From contig CAZCSP010000001.1 of the NCBI GenBank assembly GCA_964501275.1, positions 157,780 through 221,779 on the forward strand: a stretch of 64,000 nt of DNA, written 5' to 3'. Origin of the DNA: 55-13 sp964501275. Its GTDB lineage: Bacteria > Armatimonadota > Fimbriimonadia > Fimbriimonadales > Fimbriimonadaceae. Each line of letters begins with the position of its first letter. Position 1 is the stretch's first letter. Below are positions 50,674-61,563 of this stretch, one piece after another. The notes beneath the pieces were generated by a model that was given only the letters and a program-made list of their open reading frames with translations, was not told the DNA's origin and made no database searches. The position numbers and the translations under genes were made by a program.

Positions 50674-51663
50674 CTAACTAAACGAAAACGGGATTCCGAG
50701 GTTTCTCTTAACGGCTTCTTGGAAAATCCACCGGGCCGCAAAGACGTCTTGCACGGCCAACCCGACAGATTTGAAGATGGTGGTCTGCTCGGGGCTGGTC
50801 CTTCCCGGCAATCGGCCACTTGCCAAGCCCCCAAGCTCACCTGCAACCTGGTCCCACTCCATACTTCCCGCCTGAACCGCCTGGATCAAGTCTCCCGCAC
50901 CGGCCTGGGCAGACTCTAGGCGGTCGACAAAGACGCGAGAGCGACTCAGGGCCTCGGCGTCCAGTTCGCACATATCCGATCGGAAGGCGCCGACCGCGTT
51001 GACGTGAGTCCCCGGTTGGAGGTCTGCGCCATCGAATACTGGGCTCCTTGAGGTGGTGGCGGCACAGATCACTTGGCTGGCTTTCACCGCCTCGCTGGGG
51101 TTGGGAGCAGGAAGAACGTCGATTCCTAGCCGATACGCCATCCGCCTGGCAAACTCTTGGGTTTGTTGGGGGTTCCGACTGACTATATAAGCGGTCCGAA
51201 TCGGGCGGACGTGGGCGACTCCCTCCAACTGCGACTCCGCCTGCGCTCCCGCTCCAAACACCGTGGCCACCGAGGCGTCCTCCTGGGCCAACATCTGAGT
51301 TGCCAAGGCGCTGGCGGCTCCGGTTCGCATGGCGGTCAGGCACTCGGCGTCCATCAGGGAGATCAGCTCTCCGGTCTCCGCATCGTGGAGCAACAGGAAC
51401 GCCATCGTGGTCGGTAAACCTCGATCCGGGTTCTGCTCGAAGACGGTCGCCACCTTGATCGAAAGTGCGTCTCCCTCGTCGTCGTGGGCGTAGCAGGGCA
51501 TCGAGAGATGGGTTCCGCTGTGTTGGGCCACCTTGGTCGCCAACCGCTCGGGCATCACCGCCCGCCCCTCGTCCAGCGCCAGGAAGGCGGCCTTCGCCAT
51601 CTGGAGGGCGGCGTCCATGGTGAAAACGGAGGCGACGGCTTGACGGTCCAGGAGTCGGATCAT
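50674..51663 (-). CDS. OCD/mu-crystallin-family reductase (likely Pyr2C reductase)
   Basis: The 329-residue protein belongs to the ornithine cyclodeaminase/mu-crystallin family: DRQAVASVFTMDAALQMAK, TGELISLMDAECLTAMRTGA, FGAGAQAESQLEGVA (NAD(P) loop) and GTHVNAVGAFRSDMCELD. The family includes cyclodeaminases, ketimine reductases and delta1-pyrroline-2-carboxylate reductases. The next gene upstream encodes a proline-racemase-family protein with the residue pattern of a hydroxyproline dehydratase or epimerase. That pairing matches LhpI, which reduces Pyr2C to L-proline. The two genes are 5 bp apart. Confidence 0.85.
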   Translation of the reverse strand: MIRLLDRQAVASVFTMDAALQMAKAAFLALDEGRAVMPERLATKVAQHSGTHLSMPCYAHDDEGDALSIKVATVFEQNPDRGLPTTMAFLLLHDAETGELISLMDAECLTAMRTGAASALATQMLAQEDASVATVFGAGAQAESQLEGVAHVRPIRTAYIVSRNPQQTQEFARRMAYRLGIDVLPAPNPSEAVKASQVICAATTSRSPVFDGADLQPGTHVNAVGAFRSDMCELDAEALSRSRVFVDRLESAQAGAGDLIQAVQAGSMEWDQVAGELGGLASGRLPGRTSPEQTTIFKSVGLAVQDVFAARWIFQEAVKRNLGIPFSFS

Positions 51664-51668
51664 GGGGC

Positions 51669-52721
51669 TTACCAGATGTCTCCGACGGTGAAGCCCTCAG
51701 GGAACGGGTCCTCGGAGTCCACCACGTAGCTCGCGAATCCGGTGATCCAGGCCCGGCCGCTGATAGTGGGCACTACCGCTTTGTATGGTCCCACCTGGAC
51801 CTCTTCCAATAGGCGTCCGGTAAAGGTGGTGCCGAGAACGCTCTCATGAACGAAGTCCTCGTTGAGGCCCAGCTTCCCTTTGGCATAGAGAGTCGCCATC
51901 CTTGCGCAGGTGCCTGTGCCGCAGGGCGAGCGGTCGATGACGCCGGTCCAGGTGGCGGGCTTGTCCCAGTCGAATTGACCGGTTGAGACGATCACAGCGT
52001 TCTTCATGCTGGTCTGGGGTGAGGAAGCGGGGGCACAGAGTTGGCTGATGGTGATCCCCTCGAATCCCGGCTGGTCGGGATGCACGACCGGGAGCTGTTC
52101 TCGCGCCGCCGCTTTGACCATCTCCCCGATCCGCACGATGTCGCGCCCTTCGTCGGGGGTCAGGGCGAGGCCGAATTGGGCGGCTTCGGCGATCACATAG
52201 AACATCCCGCCATAGGCCACATCGACCTCCACCGTCCCCAGATGCGGAACCTCCACTGAGGCGTCCAAGTGGGTGGCGAAGGCGGGGACATTGCGGAAAG
52301 TCACCTGCCGCACCTTTCCGCCGCTACACTCGGCCCGAATCCGAATGAGGCCGGCGGGCGCCTCCAGCGTGATCTCGGTGACCGGCTCCTGCATCGGGAT
52401 CATCCCGGTCTCCAAGAGCGCGGTGGCCACGCAGATCGTGTTGCTGCCCGACATGCCGGGATACTCGATGTGCTCCATGATGACGTAGCCCGCGTCGGCC
52501 TCGGGGTGGGTGGGAGGAAGGATGAGGTTGCAGCAGAGCGCGGGGTAGCCGCGCGGCTCGTTCAGCATCCGCTTGCGCAAGTGGTCGGCCTGGGTTTCCA
52601 GATGCCGCATCTTCTCGAACATCGTCTTGCCGGGAACATCGAGAACCCCGCCGACGATGACCCGACCGGGTTCGCCACAGGCGTGCAGGTCGATCGCTTG
52701 GATCATGTTGGACAGCTTCAT
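51669..52721 (-). CDS. Proline racemase-family protein (trans-3-hydroxyproline dehydratase?)
   Basis: The 350-residue protein has the proline racemase fold: DLHACGEPGRVIVGGV, HIEYPGMSGSNTICVATALLE and DRSPCGTGTCARMA. Racemases and 4-hydroxyproline epimerases use two Cys. Here the first is replaced (Ser91 in GMSGSN) and the second, Cys267, is kept. Loss of the first Cys is typical of trans-3-hydroxy-L-proline dehydratases and some Ser/Cys epimerases. With the neighbouring OCD-family reductase, dehydration to Pyr2C and reduction to proline is the likelier reading. The exact substrate needs assay. Confidence 0.8.
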   Translation of the reverse strand: MKLSNMIQAIDLHACGEPGRVIVGGVLDVPGKTMFEKMRHLETQADHLRKRMLNEPRGYPALCCNLILPPTHPEADAGYVIMEHIEYPGMSGSNTICVATALLETGMIPMQEPVTEITLEAPAGLIRIRAECSGGKVRQVTFRNVPAFATHLDASVEVPHLGTVEVDVAYGGMFYVIAEAAQFGLALTPDEGRDIVRIGEMVKAAAREQLPVVHPDQPGFEGITISQLCAPASSPQTSMKNAVIVSTGQFDWDKPATWTGVIDRSPCGTGTCARMATLYAKGKLGLNEDFVHESVLGTTFTGRLLEEVQVGPYKAVVPTISGRAWITGFASYVVDSEDPFPEGFTVGDIW

Positions 52722-52749
52722 GGAACTGCCAGCAATTTACCTGCCGGAC

Positions 52750-53283
52750 TTATATATTCGGAGCCACCCGGTCGGTTTCCCCAATCACATAGATCATGAG
52801 CGCGGCGGCGGCGATCTGGATGATTTGGACGAAGACGAACACAAGCCCCAACGCCCCGGAGAACAGAGTCCCCATGACCGAGCCCGCCAGGCCAAACAGC
52901 CCGAAGATGATCTGGAGGCCGCACAGGAAGTTGACGATGCCCCGCGCCAACTCGATCCGGAACATCAGCCCTAGCCCGACGAGGGAAGTCACGCCCGCGA
53001 TAGCGAATCCGATGTAAGAGAAGAACCCGAAACCCATCTCCTCGCCCATGAACTTCTCTTTCGAGAGCATGTAGATCCGCCAGATGTCGTAGATACCCGA
53101 CAGGAAGTAGAAGGCCGCTAAGGAGTAGTAAGCGCCCCATATCCAGCTCGCCACCTGCCGCCCCGAACTCTTTTTAACCGGCGCACCTGCGGGACGCGCG
53201 ACCTTTGATACATCGGCTTTGCAGAATTGGCATACCTGCGACCATGCGGGGAGAGATGCTTGGCAAGAAGGACACTTAATCAT
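52750..53283 (-). CDS. Zinc-ribbon membrane protein
   Basis: The 177-residue protein begins with a zinc ribbon, CPSC (residues 4-7) and CQFC (18-21), followed by a short basic linker and four membrane helices (about 47-67, 86-104, 112-130 and 140-165). No known family is recognised. Ribbon plus four-helix proteins of this sort are usually small envelope proteins of unknown role. It reads into the hydroxyproline genes, 28 bp upstream of them. Confidence 0.7.
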   Translation of the reverse strand: MIKCPSCQASLPAWSQVCQFCKADVSKVARPAGAPVKKSSGRQVASWIWGAYYSLAAFYFLSGIYDIWRIYMLSKEKFMGEEMGFGFFSYIGFAIAGVTSLVGLGLMFRIELARGIVNFLCGLQIIFGLFGLAGSVMGTLFSGALGLVFVFVQIIQIAAAALMIYVIGETDRVAPNI

Positions 53284-53366
53284 CAGGCAAAATTATATCA
53301 GGAATAATGACCGCCGTACGAGACTTCTTTTTGTTAAATTAGGCGCGAAGCGGTAAGGTTATCCCC

Positions 53367-53829
53367 GTGATCGAGATCGTCACGAGTATCGACATCCAAG
53401 CTCTTCCTGAGCGGGTCTTCGACCTCTCACGCGATCTTCAGATGCATGAGCGCATAACAGCCTGGACGAGCGAACGGGTGGTCGAGAGCACGGCAGAAGC
53501 CCTGATGGAGGCGGGGGATGTGGTCACCTTTGAGGCACGGCACCTTGGCGTTACTCAGCGATTGACGTCCAAGATTACGGCATACGACCGGCCAAGGAGC
53601 TTCACAGATGAGATGCAGAAGGGGGCGTTCAAGTCTCTACGGCATGAGCATCTGTTTGAAGAGATACCCGCGGGGACCCGCCTGTGTGGTTTTAGAAGCG
53701 CCCTTGGGATTTTTGGGATGGGTGGCAGAGAGGCTCTTCTTGGCAGGATACATGCGGCGACTCATCGAGCGGCGGAATCGGGAGTTGAAGAGAATCGCGG
53801 AAGACAAACAGAAAAGCCCCCCCGGTTAA
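53367..53829 (+). pseudogene. SRPBCC-family gene with a frameshift
   Basis: From GTG 53367 the frame encodes a normal SRPBCC (START-like ligand-binding) N-terminus: IVTSIDIQALPERVFDLSRD, then FTDEMQKGAFKSLRHEHLFE and EIPAGTRL. There the homology jumps to the +1 frame, which gives VVLEAPLGFLGWVAERLFLA and YMRRLIERRNRELKRIAEDK, the family's standard C-terminus, and stops at TAA 53827-53829. The original frame continues with unrelated residues to 53834. The shift is near 53684-53698. A real single-base indel or a sequencing error would both explain it. Confidence 0.85.
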
Positions 53830-53840
53830 GGTGAGGCTTT
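53809..53840 (-). terminator. Terminator of the 23S-5S rRNA operon
   Basis: On the minus strand AAAGCC and GGCTTTT pair, with an inner CC/GG stem, about 20 nt past the 5S gene; the T-run is short. It overlaps the end of the convergent SRPBCC gene. Confidence 0.65.
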
Positions 53841-53859
53841 ATCTGTTTCAATATTTATC

Positions 53860-53974
53860 CGGGCAACGTGCTTATCTGCCGGGAGGCTGCCCTCCAAGTA
53901 CTTCCGCCGCTGAGAAGCTTAACTGCCGTGTTCGGAATGGGAACGGGTGTTTCCTTCTCGCTATGGTCACCCGA
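53860..53974 (-). rRNA. rrf: 5S ribosomal RNA
   Basis: Read on the minus strand the gene starts CGGGTGACCATAGCGAGAAG and shows CACCCGTTCCCATTCCGAAC, ACGGCAGTTAAGCTTCTCAG and CGGCGGAAGTACTTGG. Both ends pair (CGGGT..., ...GCCCG). The 115-nt length is normal. It follows 23S by about 80 bp and shares its transcript. Confidence 0.95.
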
Positions 53975-54000
53975 AAATCTAGAGCGCAAGAGCGCTTAGA

Positions 54001-54054
54001 AAATCGGCTAGTGGCTTAAAGAAATATGCAAGGAACACTCAATAAAACTGCGAG

Positions 54055-54057
<3 letters not shown>
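54001..54057 (-). other. 3' half of the pre-23S processing stem
   Basis: This stretch is an imperfect inverted copy of 57013-57068 on the other side of the 23S gene, with about 47 of 56 positions matching. The long helix it forms in the transcript is the usual RNase III substrate for releasing pre-23S RNA. Confidence 0.8.
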
Positions 54058-57010
<2,953 letters not shown>

Positions 57011-57012
57011 TT

Positions 57013-57068
57013 CACTCGCAGCTTTATCGAGTGCTCGATGCATATTTCTTTAAACCACTATTCGATTT
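57013..57068 (-). other. 5' half of the pre-23S processing stem
   Basis: This pairs with 54001-54057 to close the pre-23S stem. It borders the mature 5' end directly. Confidence 0.8.
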
Positions 57069-57076
57069 TCAAAGAA
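57062..57076 (-). promoter_or_regulatory. boxA-like antitermination element
   Basis: On the minus strand GTTCTTTGAAAATCG matches the TTCTTTGAAAA element in rRNA leaders of many bacteria, where it serves Nus-dependent antitermination. Confidence 0.55.
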
Positions 57077-57122
57077 CTCTGTCGCAGGCCGCATCGCTTG
57101 TTCAGTCCAGCGGCAAGAGGAA

Positions 57123-57151
57123 ATGATACCAGCCGGGCCGCCCTATGTCAA
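57123..57151 (-). promoter_or_regulatory. Promoter of the 23S-5S rRNA operon
   Basis: On the minus strand a perfect TTGACA (57146-57151), a 17-nt spacer and TATCAT (57123-57128) form a strong sigma-70 type promoter. Transcription should begin near 57115, leaving a leader of about 105 nt before 23S. It shows that this operon is transcribed apart from 16S. Confidence 0.85.
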
Positions 57152-57257
57152 GGTCCCATCGAGTTTTTCCCTGAAATGTTCTCGGCCCCTTCCCCACCGA
57201 AGCTCAGAGGAACCTGCGTTTAACCCGCATTGATGCTGGCAGAGGGGGCCTAGGACC

Positions 57258-57376
57258 GGGGGGTTTTAGGTTTTGGGTTCCTTGGTTTTAGGTTGGGGAG
57301 GGGGTCGGTCTTGGCTTTGGACGCTCAACAGCCCGGTCTCCAAACCTAAACCAAAAACCGAGGAACCTAAAACCCC
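57258..57376. repeat. Family E inverted repeat, copy 3
   Basis: GGGTTTTAGGTTTTGGGTTC (from 57260) faces AACCTAAACCAAAAACCGAG and GAACCTAAAACCCC (57344-57376) about 50 bp away. It lies between the rRNA promoter and the end of the DinB gene. Confidence 0.75.
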
Positions 57377-57394
57377 AACGCCCAACCCCGTCCC

Positions 57395-57871
57395 CTAATG
57401 CATCTCCCGATCCCCGAGCATCAACTGGATCTGGTTGATCTGGCCCAGGTGGTAGACCATGTTCCAATAGGGGAGGCTTAGGACGTCGGCCATGGTCATG
57501 GTCATTCCGCCGCCGAACGGCAGTGAGATCTCCTCGTCCAGCTTGTCTTCGGGGAATTCGGAGATGGCTCGGCAGAGGGCAACCGTGGACTCTCGCGCCG
57601 CCTCTGCGCACTTAGCGATGGAATCGAACGACTCCCGCAGCCGCTTGGCCTCCTGGATCGCATGGCGGTCGAACTCCGGTACCTTGCGCTCCTGAATCAC
57701 AGGCAGGAACCACTTCGCCTGCGCCGCCACCTCCTGCATCTGGCTTAAAGCCGACCGAGCCGCTTCCCCCGGAGCCCAGTCCGCTTTGTCATCAGGAACG
57801 GCCTCTGCCGAGCGACAGATATCATCCACCGCCTTCTGGGTCTGCTTCACAAGCTGGTCGAGGTAGCGCAT
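57395..57871 (-). CDS. DinB-family protein, second copy
   Basis: The protein is 158 residues from ATG 57871 (MRYLDQLVKQTQKAVDDICR). The longer frame upstream passes through a family A repeat and is not credible. It has the DinB four-helix pattern with RSALSQMQEVAAQAKWFLPV, SLPFGGGMTMTMADVLSLPY and NMVYHLGQINQIQLMLGD. The N-terminal metal His of the family seems to be replaced by Gln (QMQEV where HL-x-E is usual), so metal binding may be lost. Function is unknown. Confidence 0.8.
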   Translation of the reverse strand: MRYLDQLVKQTQKAVDDICRSAEAVPDDKADWAPGEAARSALSQMQEVAAQAKWFLPVIQERKVPEFDRHAIQEAKRLRESFDSIAKCAEAARESTVALCRAISEFPEDKLDEEISLPFGGGMTMTMADVLSLPYWNMVYHLGQINQIQLMLGDREMH

Positions 57872-57904
57872 AGCGACGAGATTACCGCCACAAACGCTCA
57901 AAGC

Positions 57905-57988
57905 CCTTCTGTGGTTCTCGGCGTCTTTCGGTGGTTTTCCAGTTTGACAGAGATGAAACCACCGAGGGCCGCCGAGGACCACAGAAGG
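57905..57988. repeat. Family A inverted repeat, copy 3
   Basis: The 32-nt arms (57905-57936 and 57957-57988) have a 20-nt spacer. The outer arms are CCTTCTGTGG and CCACAGAAGG. Relative to copies 1 and 2 the central pair changed from G-C to T-A on both arms, a compensatory change. Confidence 0.88.
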
Positions 57989-58038
57989 TTGCCGCCACGT
58001 TGTGCCGCTGTGCCGTTGTGGTTCTTCAGCCTCTGACC

Positions 58039-58518
58039 TTACCGAACGACTTCGAAGCTGACCTCGTTGGAAGAGAGGCGAACCTCGGGACCAGCCCGCA
58101 CAACGCCTTCTCGAACTTGAATCAATGGCCCTTCATCTCGGTATTCAAATCTGAGCCAATACGTTCCGGGCGAGAGTTTGTAGTTTGGTCGGAAATCGTC
58201 GACGGCGTCGGTCATGGTGGACTCGGGCTTGAGGCCAACGACAATGTTTCTATAGCGAGACGCACTGCCAAAACTCGACGCCCGCCTCTTGCCTTCCTCG
58301 GTTAATTCCACCGGACGCCCCGACTCGTCAAGCAAAGTAGCCCGATGGTTAACCCAAAACCATGACCGGATGATCCGCACCGTCTCTTTCCCCTGATTTT
58401 GAATAGCAAGTTGGAACTGGGGAGGCGGCCCGGACAGAGAGACCTTCGGAGGCACAGTCAACGTATAGCCCACATTTGGGGTTGAGAGCCCCAGCACGAG
58501 CACGGCCAGCAACATCAT
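58039..58518 (-). CDS. Secreted hypothetical protein, 159 aa
   Basis: A short signal segment (MMLLAVLVLGLSTP) leads into a beta-sandwich-like body: FQLAIQNQGKETVRIIRSWF, RNIVVGLKPESTMTDAV and GTYWLRFEYRDEG. Alternating strands fit an Ig- or NEAT-like envelope domain, but no family is recognised. Its neighbours, a family A repeat behind it and the SRPBCC membrane gene in front, give no functional clue. Confidence 0.55.
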   Translation of the reverse strand: MMLLAVLVLGLSTPNVGYTLTVPPKVSLSGPPPQFQLAIQNQGKETVRIIRSWFWVNHRATLLDESGRPVELTEEGKRRASSFGSASRYRNIVVGLKPESTMTDAVDDFRPNYKLSPGTYWLRFEYRDEGPLIQVREGVVRAGPEVRLSSNEVSFEVVR

Positions 58519-58602
58519 GCGACTGCTCCGTCAAAAATGTTCAGTCCGCCTGGTTTCTGCTTCTCAAGTTGGTTAAGATAACGCATGTACGTTGAGTATT
58601 CC

Positions 58603-59592
58603 CTAGTCGCCCCTCTCAGCGGCCCGCTTCACTTCTTCCATCACCGATGAGTGAACTTGGCTGACTATCAAGTCGGTCCACCAACTCCAGTAGGTTCGGG
58701 GGCTGAACCGGTGCTGGAAAACCGACTTCCCTACCAGTTTCGTCCGCCCTCCGCTGAGTGGAATCAGATAGAATGAGCCTTCCAGGCATTCGTAGTAGCC
58801 GAGCAGGTGCTCGACCTGCACCTCGCCCATGGGATTCCACTCTCGCATCGTGGGTGGAGTGTTGAGCATCTTAAAGGCTAGCCGACTTCCCGGCTCCCAC
58901 TCGGTGATGATCTCGTGCATTGTGCCGGTGCTTAGAACGCATTCTCGGCCACCGCCCAGCCTTTGCTCTGCCGTGCGAATCTCAAGAGGATGGGCAACCC
59001 CCGCGCGGAACATCCAGAAGTCGGGCGCGGGAAGGTCCAGCTTGGACAGATGAGGCCAGATTTGCTCCGGCGTGGCGTCGATGATTAGTTCGGTCGATAG
59101 GGATCGGACGCTTGGCAGATCGCCGTTCAGCGAGTCGAAGAATAGGAAAATGGGCACCACAAGGACGACGGATACGGCGACCGGCCCCTGAGGTCGATGG
59201 AAGCTTGCGGTAATGAGCCGAGCGATTCCCGAGCCGGCCAAGGTTCCGATGATGATGATCGGTAGCGCCATGACGATGCAGAGCGCTCCTTCGGCGGCCA
59301 TCAGAAACAGGACTCCGCAAGCGGCCAACCACCCGATTGCGCCTGCCATCACATGATCGCTGAAAGGTAGCCGCTCCGGCAGATCCAGGACGATGGACGT
59401 TACAAGTCCAAGAAAGACCGGCAACCCAAGGAACAGCCAATATCCATAAGGATTCGTGGAGACCACAAGACCCCCGATGTAACCCACGCCAAACGTAGAC
59501 AGCACTCCGGCCAAGACCGCGATCGTGATTCGCTTCCAGGTCTGGGGCGGTTGCTTTTGGGCCAAGTTACACCGTTGCGGCCTGCTTCTCAA
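58603..59592 (-). CDS. Membrane protein with C-terminal SRPBCC domain
   Basis: The protein of up to 329 residues has four to five helices in the first half (ITIAVLAGVLSTFGVGYIGG, WLFLGLPVFLGLVTSIVLDL, AGAIGWLAACGVLFLMAAEG and two more). The second half is an SRPBCC/START-like domain from about 165 (ELIIDATPEQIWPHLSKLDL, MHEIITEWEPGSRLAFKML and WWTDLIVSQVHSSVMEEVKR). This layout is that of polyketide cyclase-type membrane fusions. The start is uncertain: TTG 59592 overlaps the transaldolase gene by 26 nt, while TTG 59565 begins right after its stop. Ligand unknown. Confidence 0.72.
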   Translation of the reverse strand: MRSRPQRCNLAQKQPPQTWKRITIAVLAGVLSTFGVGYIGGLVVSTNPYGYWLFLGLPVFLGLVTSIVLDLPERLPFSDHVMAGAIGWLAACGVLFLMAAEGALCIVMALPIIIIGTLAGSGIARLITASFHRPQGPVAVSVVLVVPIFLFFDSLNGDLPSVRSLSTELIIDATPEQIWPHLSKLDLPAPDFWMFRAGVAHPLEIRTAEQRLGGGRECVLSTGTMHEIITEWEPGSRLAFKMLNTPPTMREWNPMGEVQVEHLLGYYECLEGSFYLIPLSGGRTKLVGKSVFQHRFSPRTYWSWWTDLIVSQVHSSVMEEVKRAAERGD

Positions 59593-60244
59593 AGATGCTC
59601 AGCCCCGCCTGGTTCCAGTCGTCCAGGAACCGCTTCAAACCTGAATCCGTCAACGGATGCTTGAACAGCATCTGCATGATCTTGAACGGCATGGTAGACA
59701 CATGCGCCCCCGCTTGGATCGCCTGGACTACGTGCAATGGGTGCCGCACCGAAGCCACCAGCACCTCGCTCTCAAACCCAAACTCCTGCACCATCCGAAC
59801 CGTATCCTGCACCGCGACCATCCCGTCGTCGCTCAGGTCGTCCACCCGGCCGACGAAGTTGGAGATGTAAGTCGCCCCCGCCTTGGCCGCAAGCAGAGCC
59901 TGCGACACTGAGAACACCAGGGTCACGTTCGTCTTGATTCCCTTCTCCGACAACGTAGACACCAGCCGAACCCCCGGCTCGATCAGGGGAACCTTTACCA
60001 CGATCTGGGGGTGCCAACTGGATATCTCCAGGGCCTCGCGTAGCATGTCGTCGTAGTTGGTGGCCACGACCTCGGCGCTGATGTCCCCATTGGGCACCAG
60101 TTCGCAAATCTTCAACACCGTCTCGCGGAACCCCTTGCCCGACTTGGCGATCAGGGTTGGATTGGTGGTCACCCCATCCAAAATCCCCCATTCCGCCGCC
60201 TGACGAACTTCCTCAATATCTCCGGTATCCACGAATAGCTTCAT
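59567..60244 (-). CDS. Transaldolase / fructose-6-phosphate aldolase-like
   Basis: The 225-residue protein is the short TalC/FSA form of transaldolase. MKLFVDTGDIEEVRQAAEWG and GVTTNPTLIAKSGKGF open the barrel, Lys84 in IVVKVPLI is the Schiff-base residue, then TNVTLVFSVSQALLAAKAGA, YISNFVGRVDD and ASVRHPLHVVQAI. It transfers dihydroxyacetone units between sugar phosphates in the pentose phosphate pathway, or cleaves fructose-6-phosphate. The two activities cannot be told apart by eye. Confidence 0.92.
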   Translation of the reverse strand: MKLFVDTGDIEEVRQAAEWGILDGVTTNPTLIAKSGKGFRETVLKICELVPNGDISAEVVATNYDDMLREALEISSWHPQIVVKVPLIEPGVRLVSTLSEKGIKTNVTLVFSVSQALLAAKAGATYISNFVGRVDDLSDDGMVAVQDTVRMVQEFGFESEVLVASVRHPLHVVQAIQAGAHVSTMPFKIMQMLFKHPLTDSGLKRFLDDWNQAGLSIFEKQAATV

Positions 60245-60303
60245 ACAGAGGAGTTTACTTGAGACGGGGAGATCGGCTTTACGGTGTTGGGGCGGTGCGG
60301 TGA

Positions 60304-60332
60304 GACGGCGGCACGATGCATCCGCCGCCTAC
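60304..60332 (-). repeat. Family B repeat, copy 5
   Basis: GACGGCGGCACGATGCATCC followed by GCCGCCTAC. One base differs from copy 2. Confidence 0.85.
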
Positions 60333-60366
60333 AAAGCCAATCTCCAAACCAGGGAGAGACTCTTTG

Positions 60367-60460
60367 CCACGGAGAAACAAAGAAACCAAGGGCGCAAAGA
60401 AATGCCCTGTGCTTGCCGCCTTCCCTTCGCGATTCTTGTTCCTTCGTTTCTTTGCGGTGA
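60367..60460. repeat. Family F inverted repeat, copy 4
   Basis: CCACGGAGAAACAAAGAAAC and CAAGGGCGCAAAG (60367-60398) face CTTGTTCCTTCGTTTCTTTG and CGGTG (about 60435-60460) as imperfect complement. It has the same design as 31792-31876. Confidence 0.7.
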
Positions 60461-60545
60461 AAAGGATTCGTCGCGCGTCCTCAGGCACCGCAGTCGGGTT
60501 TTGAGAAAGCCTCTCAAGGCCTAGGGCCAAAACTTCCTGAACGGG

Positions 60546-61037
60546 CTACTTGACTCGCTTCAGGTTAAAGACCGTCGGCCCACCGGCCGGCTTGTTGTTC
60601 GACCACCCAATCCAATCGCTCTGAATCTCATCCGCGCTCTTCAGGTGAATCTTCGCGGAATGAATGTGCATATCGGTCGGCTTCATATTGCTTCCCCGCA
60701 AGAAGTCGAAGAACAGCACTTTGGCGTCTTTCCCTGGCTTATAAACCAAGGTGGGCTGGTTCCCGGCGGCGCAGTAGTGGGTCATGACCAGTTTGTCGCC
60801 GTCCAGGTGGTACATGCTCACCATCTCATGAGCATCGCCGGCAAACTGGGTCTCTACCAGCGTGGTACCAGCCCCGGTCAGCTTGTAGACGACCTTAAAA
60901 GAACCTTGCGGCCCCTTCTCTTCCCAAGTCCCAACCAGCTTCTTTAGCTGCTCGAACGCCTGCTTGGCGGTCGGCCCCTGGGCAAACGATGCCGTCGCCA
61001 AAGCAATCACGACAATAACCAACGCGATCCTCTTCAT
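60546..61037 (-). CDS. Secreted lipocalin-like hypothetical protein
   Basis: The 163-residue protein has a signal peptide ending SFA before Q. The body shows FEQLKKLVGTWEEKGPQGSF, GTTLVETQFAGDAHEMVSMY and KLVMTHYCAAGNQPTLVY, a beta-barrel pattern like DUF1579/nitrobindin-type proteins. The ligand is unknown. The His and Cys in LVMTHYCAAGNQP could contact a ligand. It is transcribed after the cupin gene on the same strand, 99 bp away. Confidence 0.7.
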   Translation of the reverse strand: MKRIALVIVVIALATASFAQGPTAKQAFEQLKKLVGTWEEKGPQGSFKVVYKLTGAGTTLVETQFAGDAHEMVSMYHLDGDKLVMTHYCAAGNQPTLVYKPGKDAKVLFFDFLRGSNMKPTDMHIHSAKIHLKSADEIQSDWIGWSNNKPAGGPTVFNLKRVK

Positions 61038-61136
61038 TGATAAACCTCTTCTCTATATTACTCTTCATATGTCTACATGACAAGCGAATTTTGCCAATCA
61101 TGCAACCTTAGGGATGCATATTAGCATGAAACTGCC

Positions 61137-61499
61137 TCAGTGCGCTCCCTGCCGATCTACTCCCATCGCCCCGGGCGGGCTCAGGATGTCGATGATCTCC
61201 GTATCCTCCAAGGCATCGACCCCGTGCCAGACGTTGGCGGGCAGGTGGATCATCTCCCCGCCTTTCATCTCCAAGCTCTTCTGGGCCGGATCGTCATCGC
61301 CTCCCAAGGTCCAGCGGACGTGTCCGGAAACGACAACCGCCATCTGTTCGCTTACATGCTGGTGTAAGTTCACATGACATCCCTTGGCCAAACGGACCTT
61401 GGCCAACAGCATCTGATCCCCTTGCACCACCTGGCGGGTGAGGAGATCGATCGGGCTATCGGCGGCGACTTCGCTCCAACGATAAGGCTTGGCTTCCAT
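61137..61499 (-). CDS. Cupin-domain protein
   Basis: The protein is about 120 residues from ATG 61499; ATG 61514 adds five. A single RmlC-like barrel carries cupin motif 1, GCHVNLHQHVSEQMAVVVSG (His, His, Glu), and motif 2, GEMIHLPANVWHGVDAL (with the final metal His). It should bind one divalent metal. The family includes isomerases, dioxygenases and simple sugar or regulator binders, so substrate cannot be stated. It is divergent from the transporter gene. Confidence 0.87.
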   Translation of the reverse strand: MEAKPYRWSEVAADSPIDLLTRQVVQGDQMLLAKVRLAKGCHVNLHQHVSEQMAVVVSGHVRWTLGGDDDPAQKSLEMKGGEMIHLPANVWHGVDALEDTEIIDILSPPGAMGVDRQGAH

Positions 61500-61563
61500 G
61501 CACAAATCATACACATCTGTGCCATAGATTGCAATTGGCTGTCCGCCCGACTAAAATGGCCTG

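Larger units (their letters stand above)
60245..60545. other. Repeat-filled intergenic region
   Basis: The 301-bp gap between two same-strand genes holds family B copy 5 (60304-60332) and family F copy 4 (60367-60460). Nothing else is recognisable, and the small frames are repeat artefacts. Confidence 0.6.
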
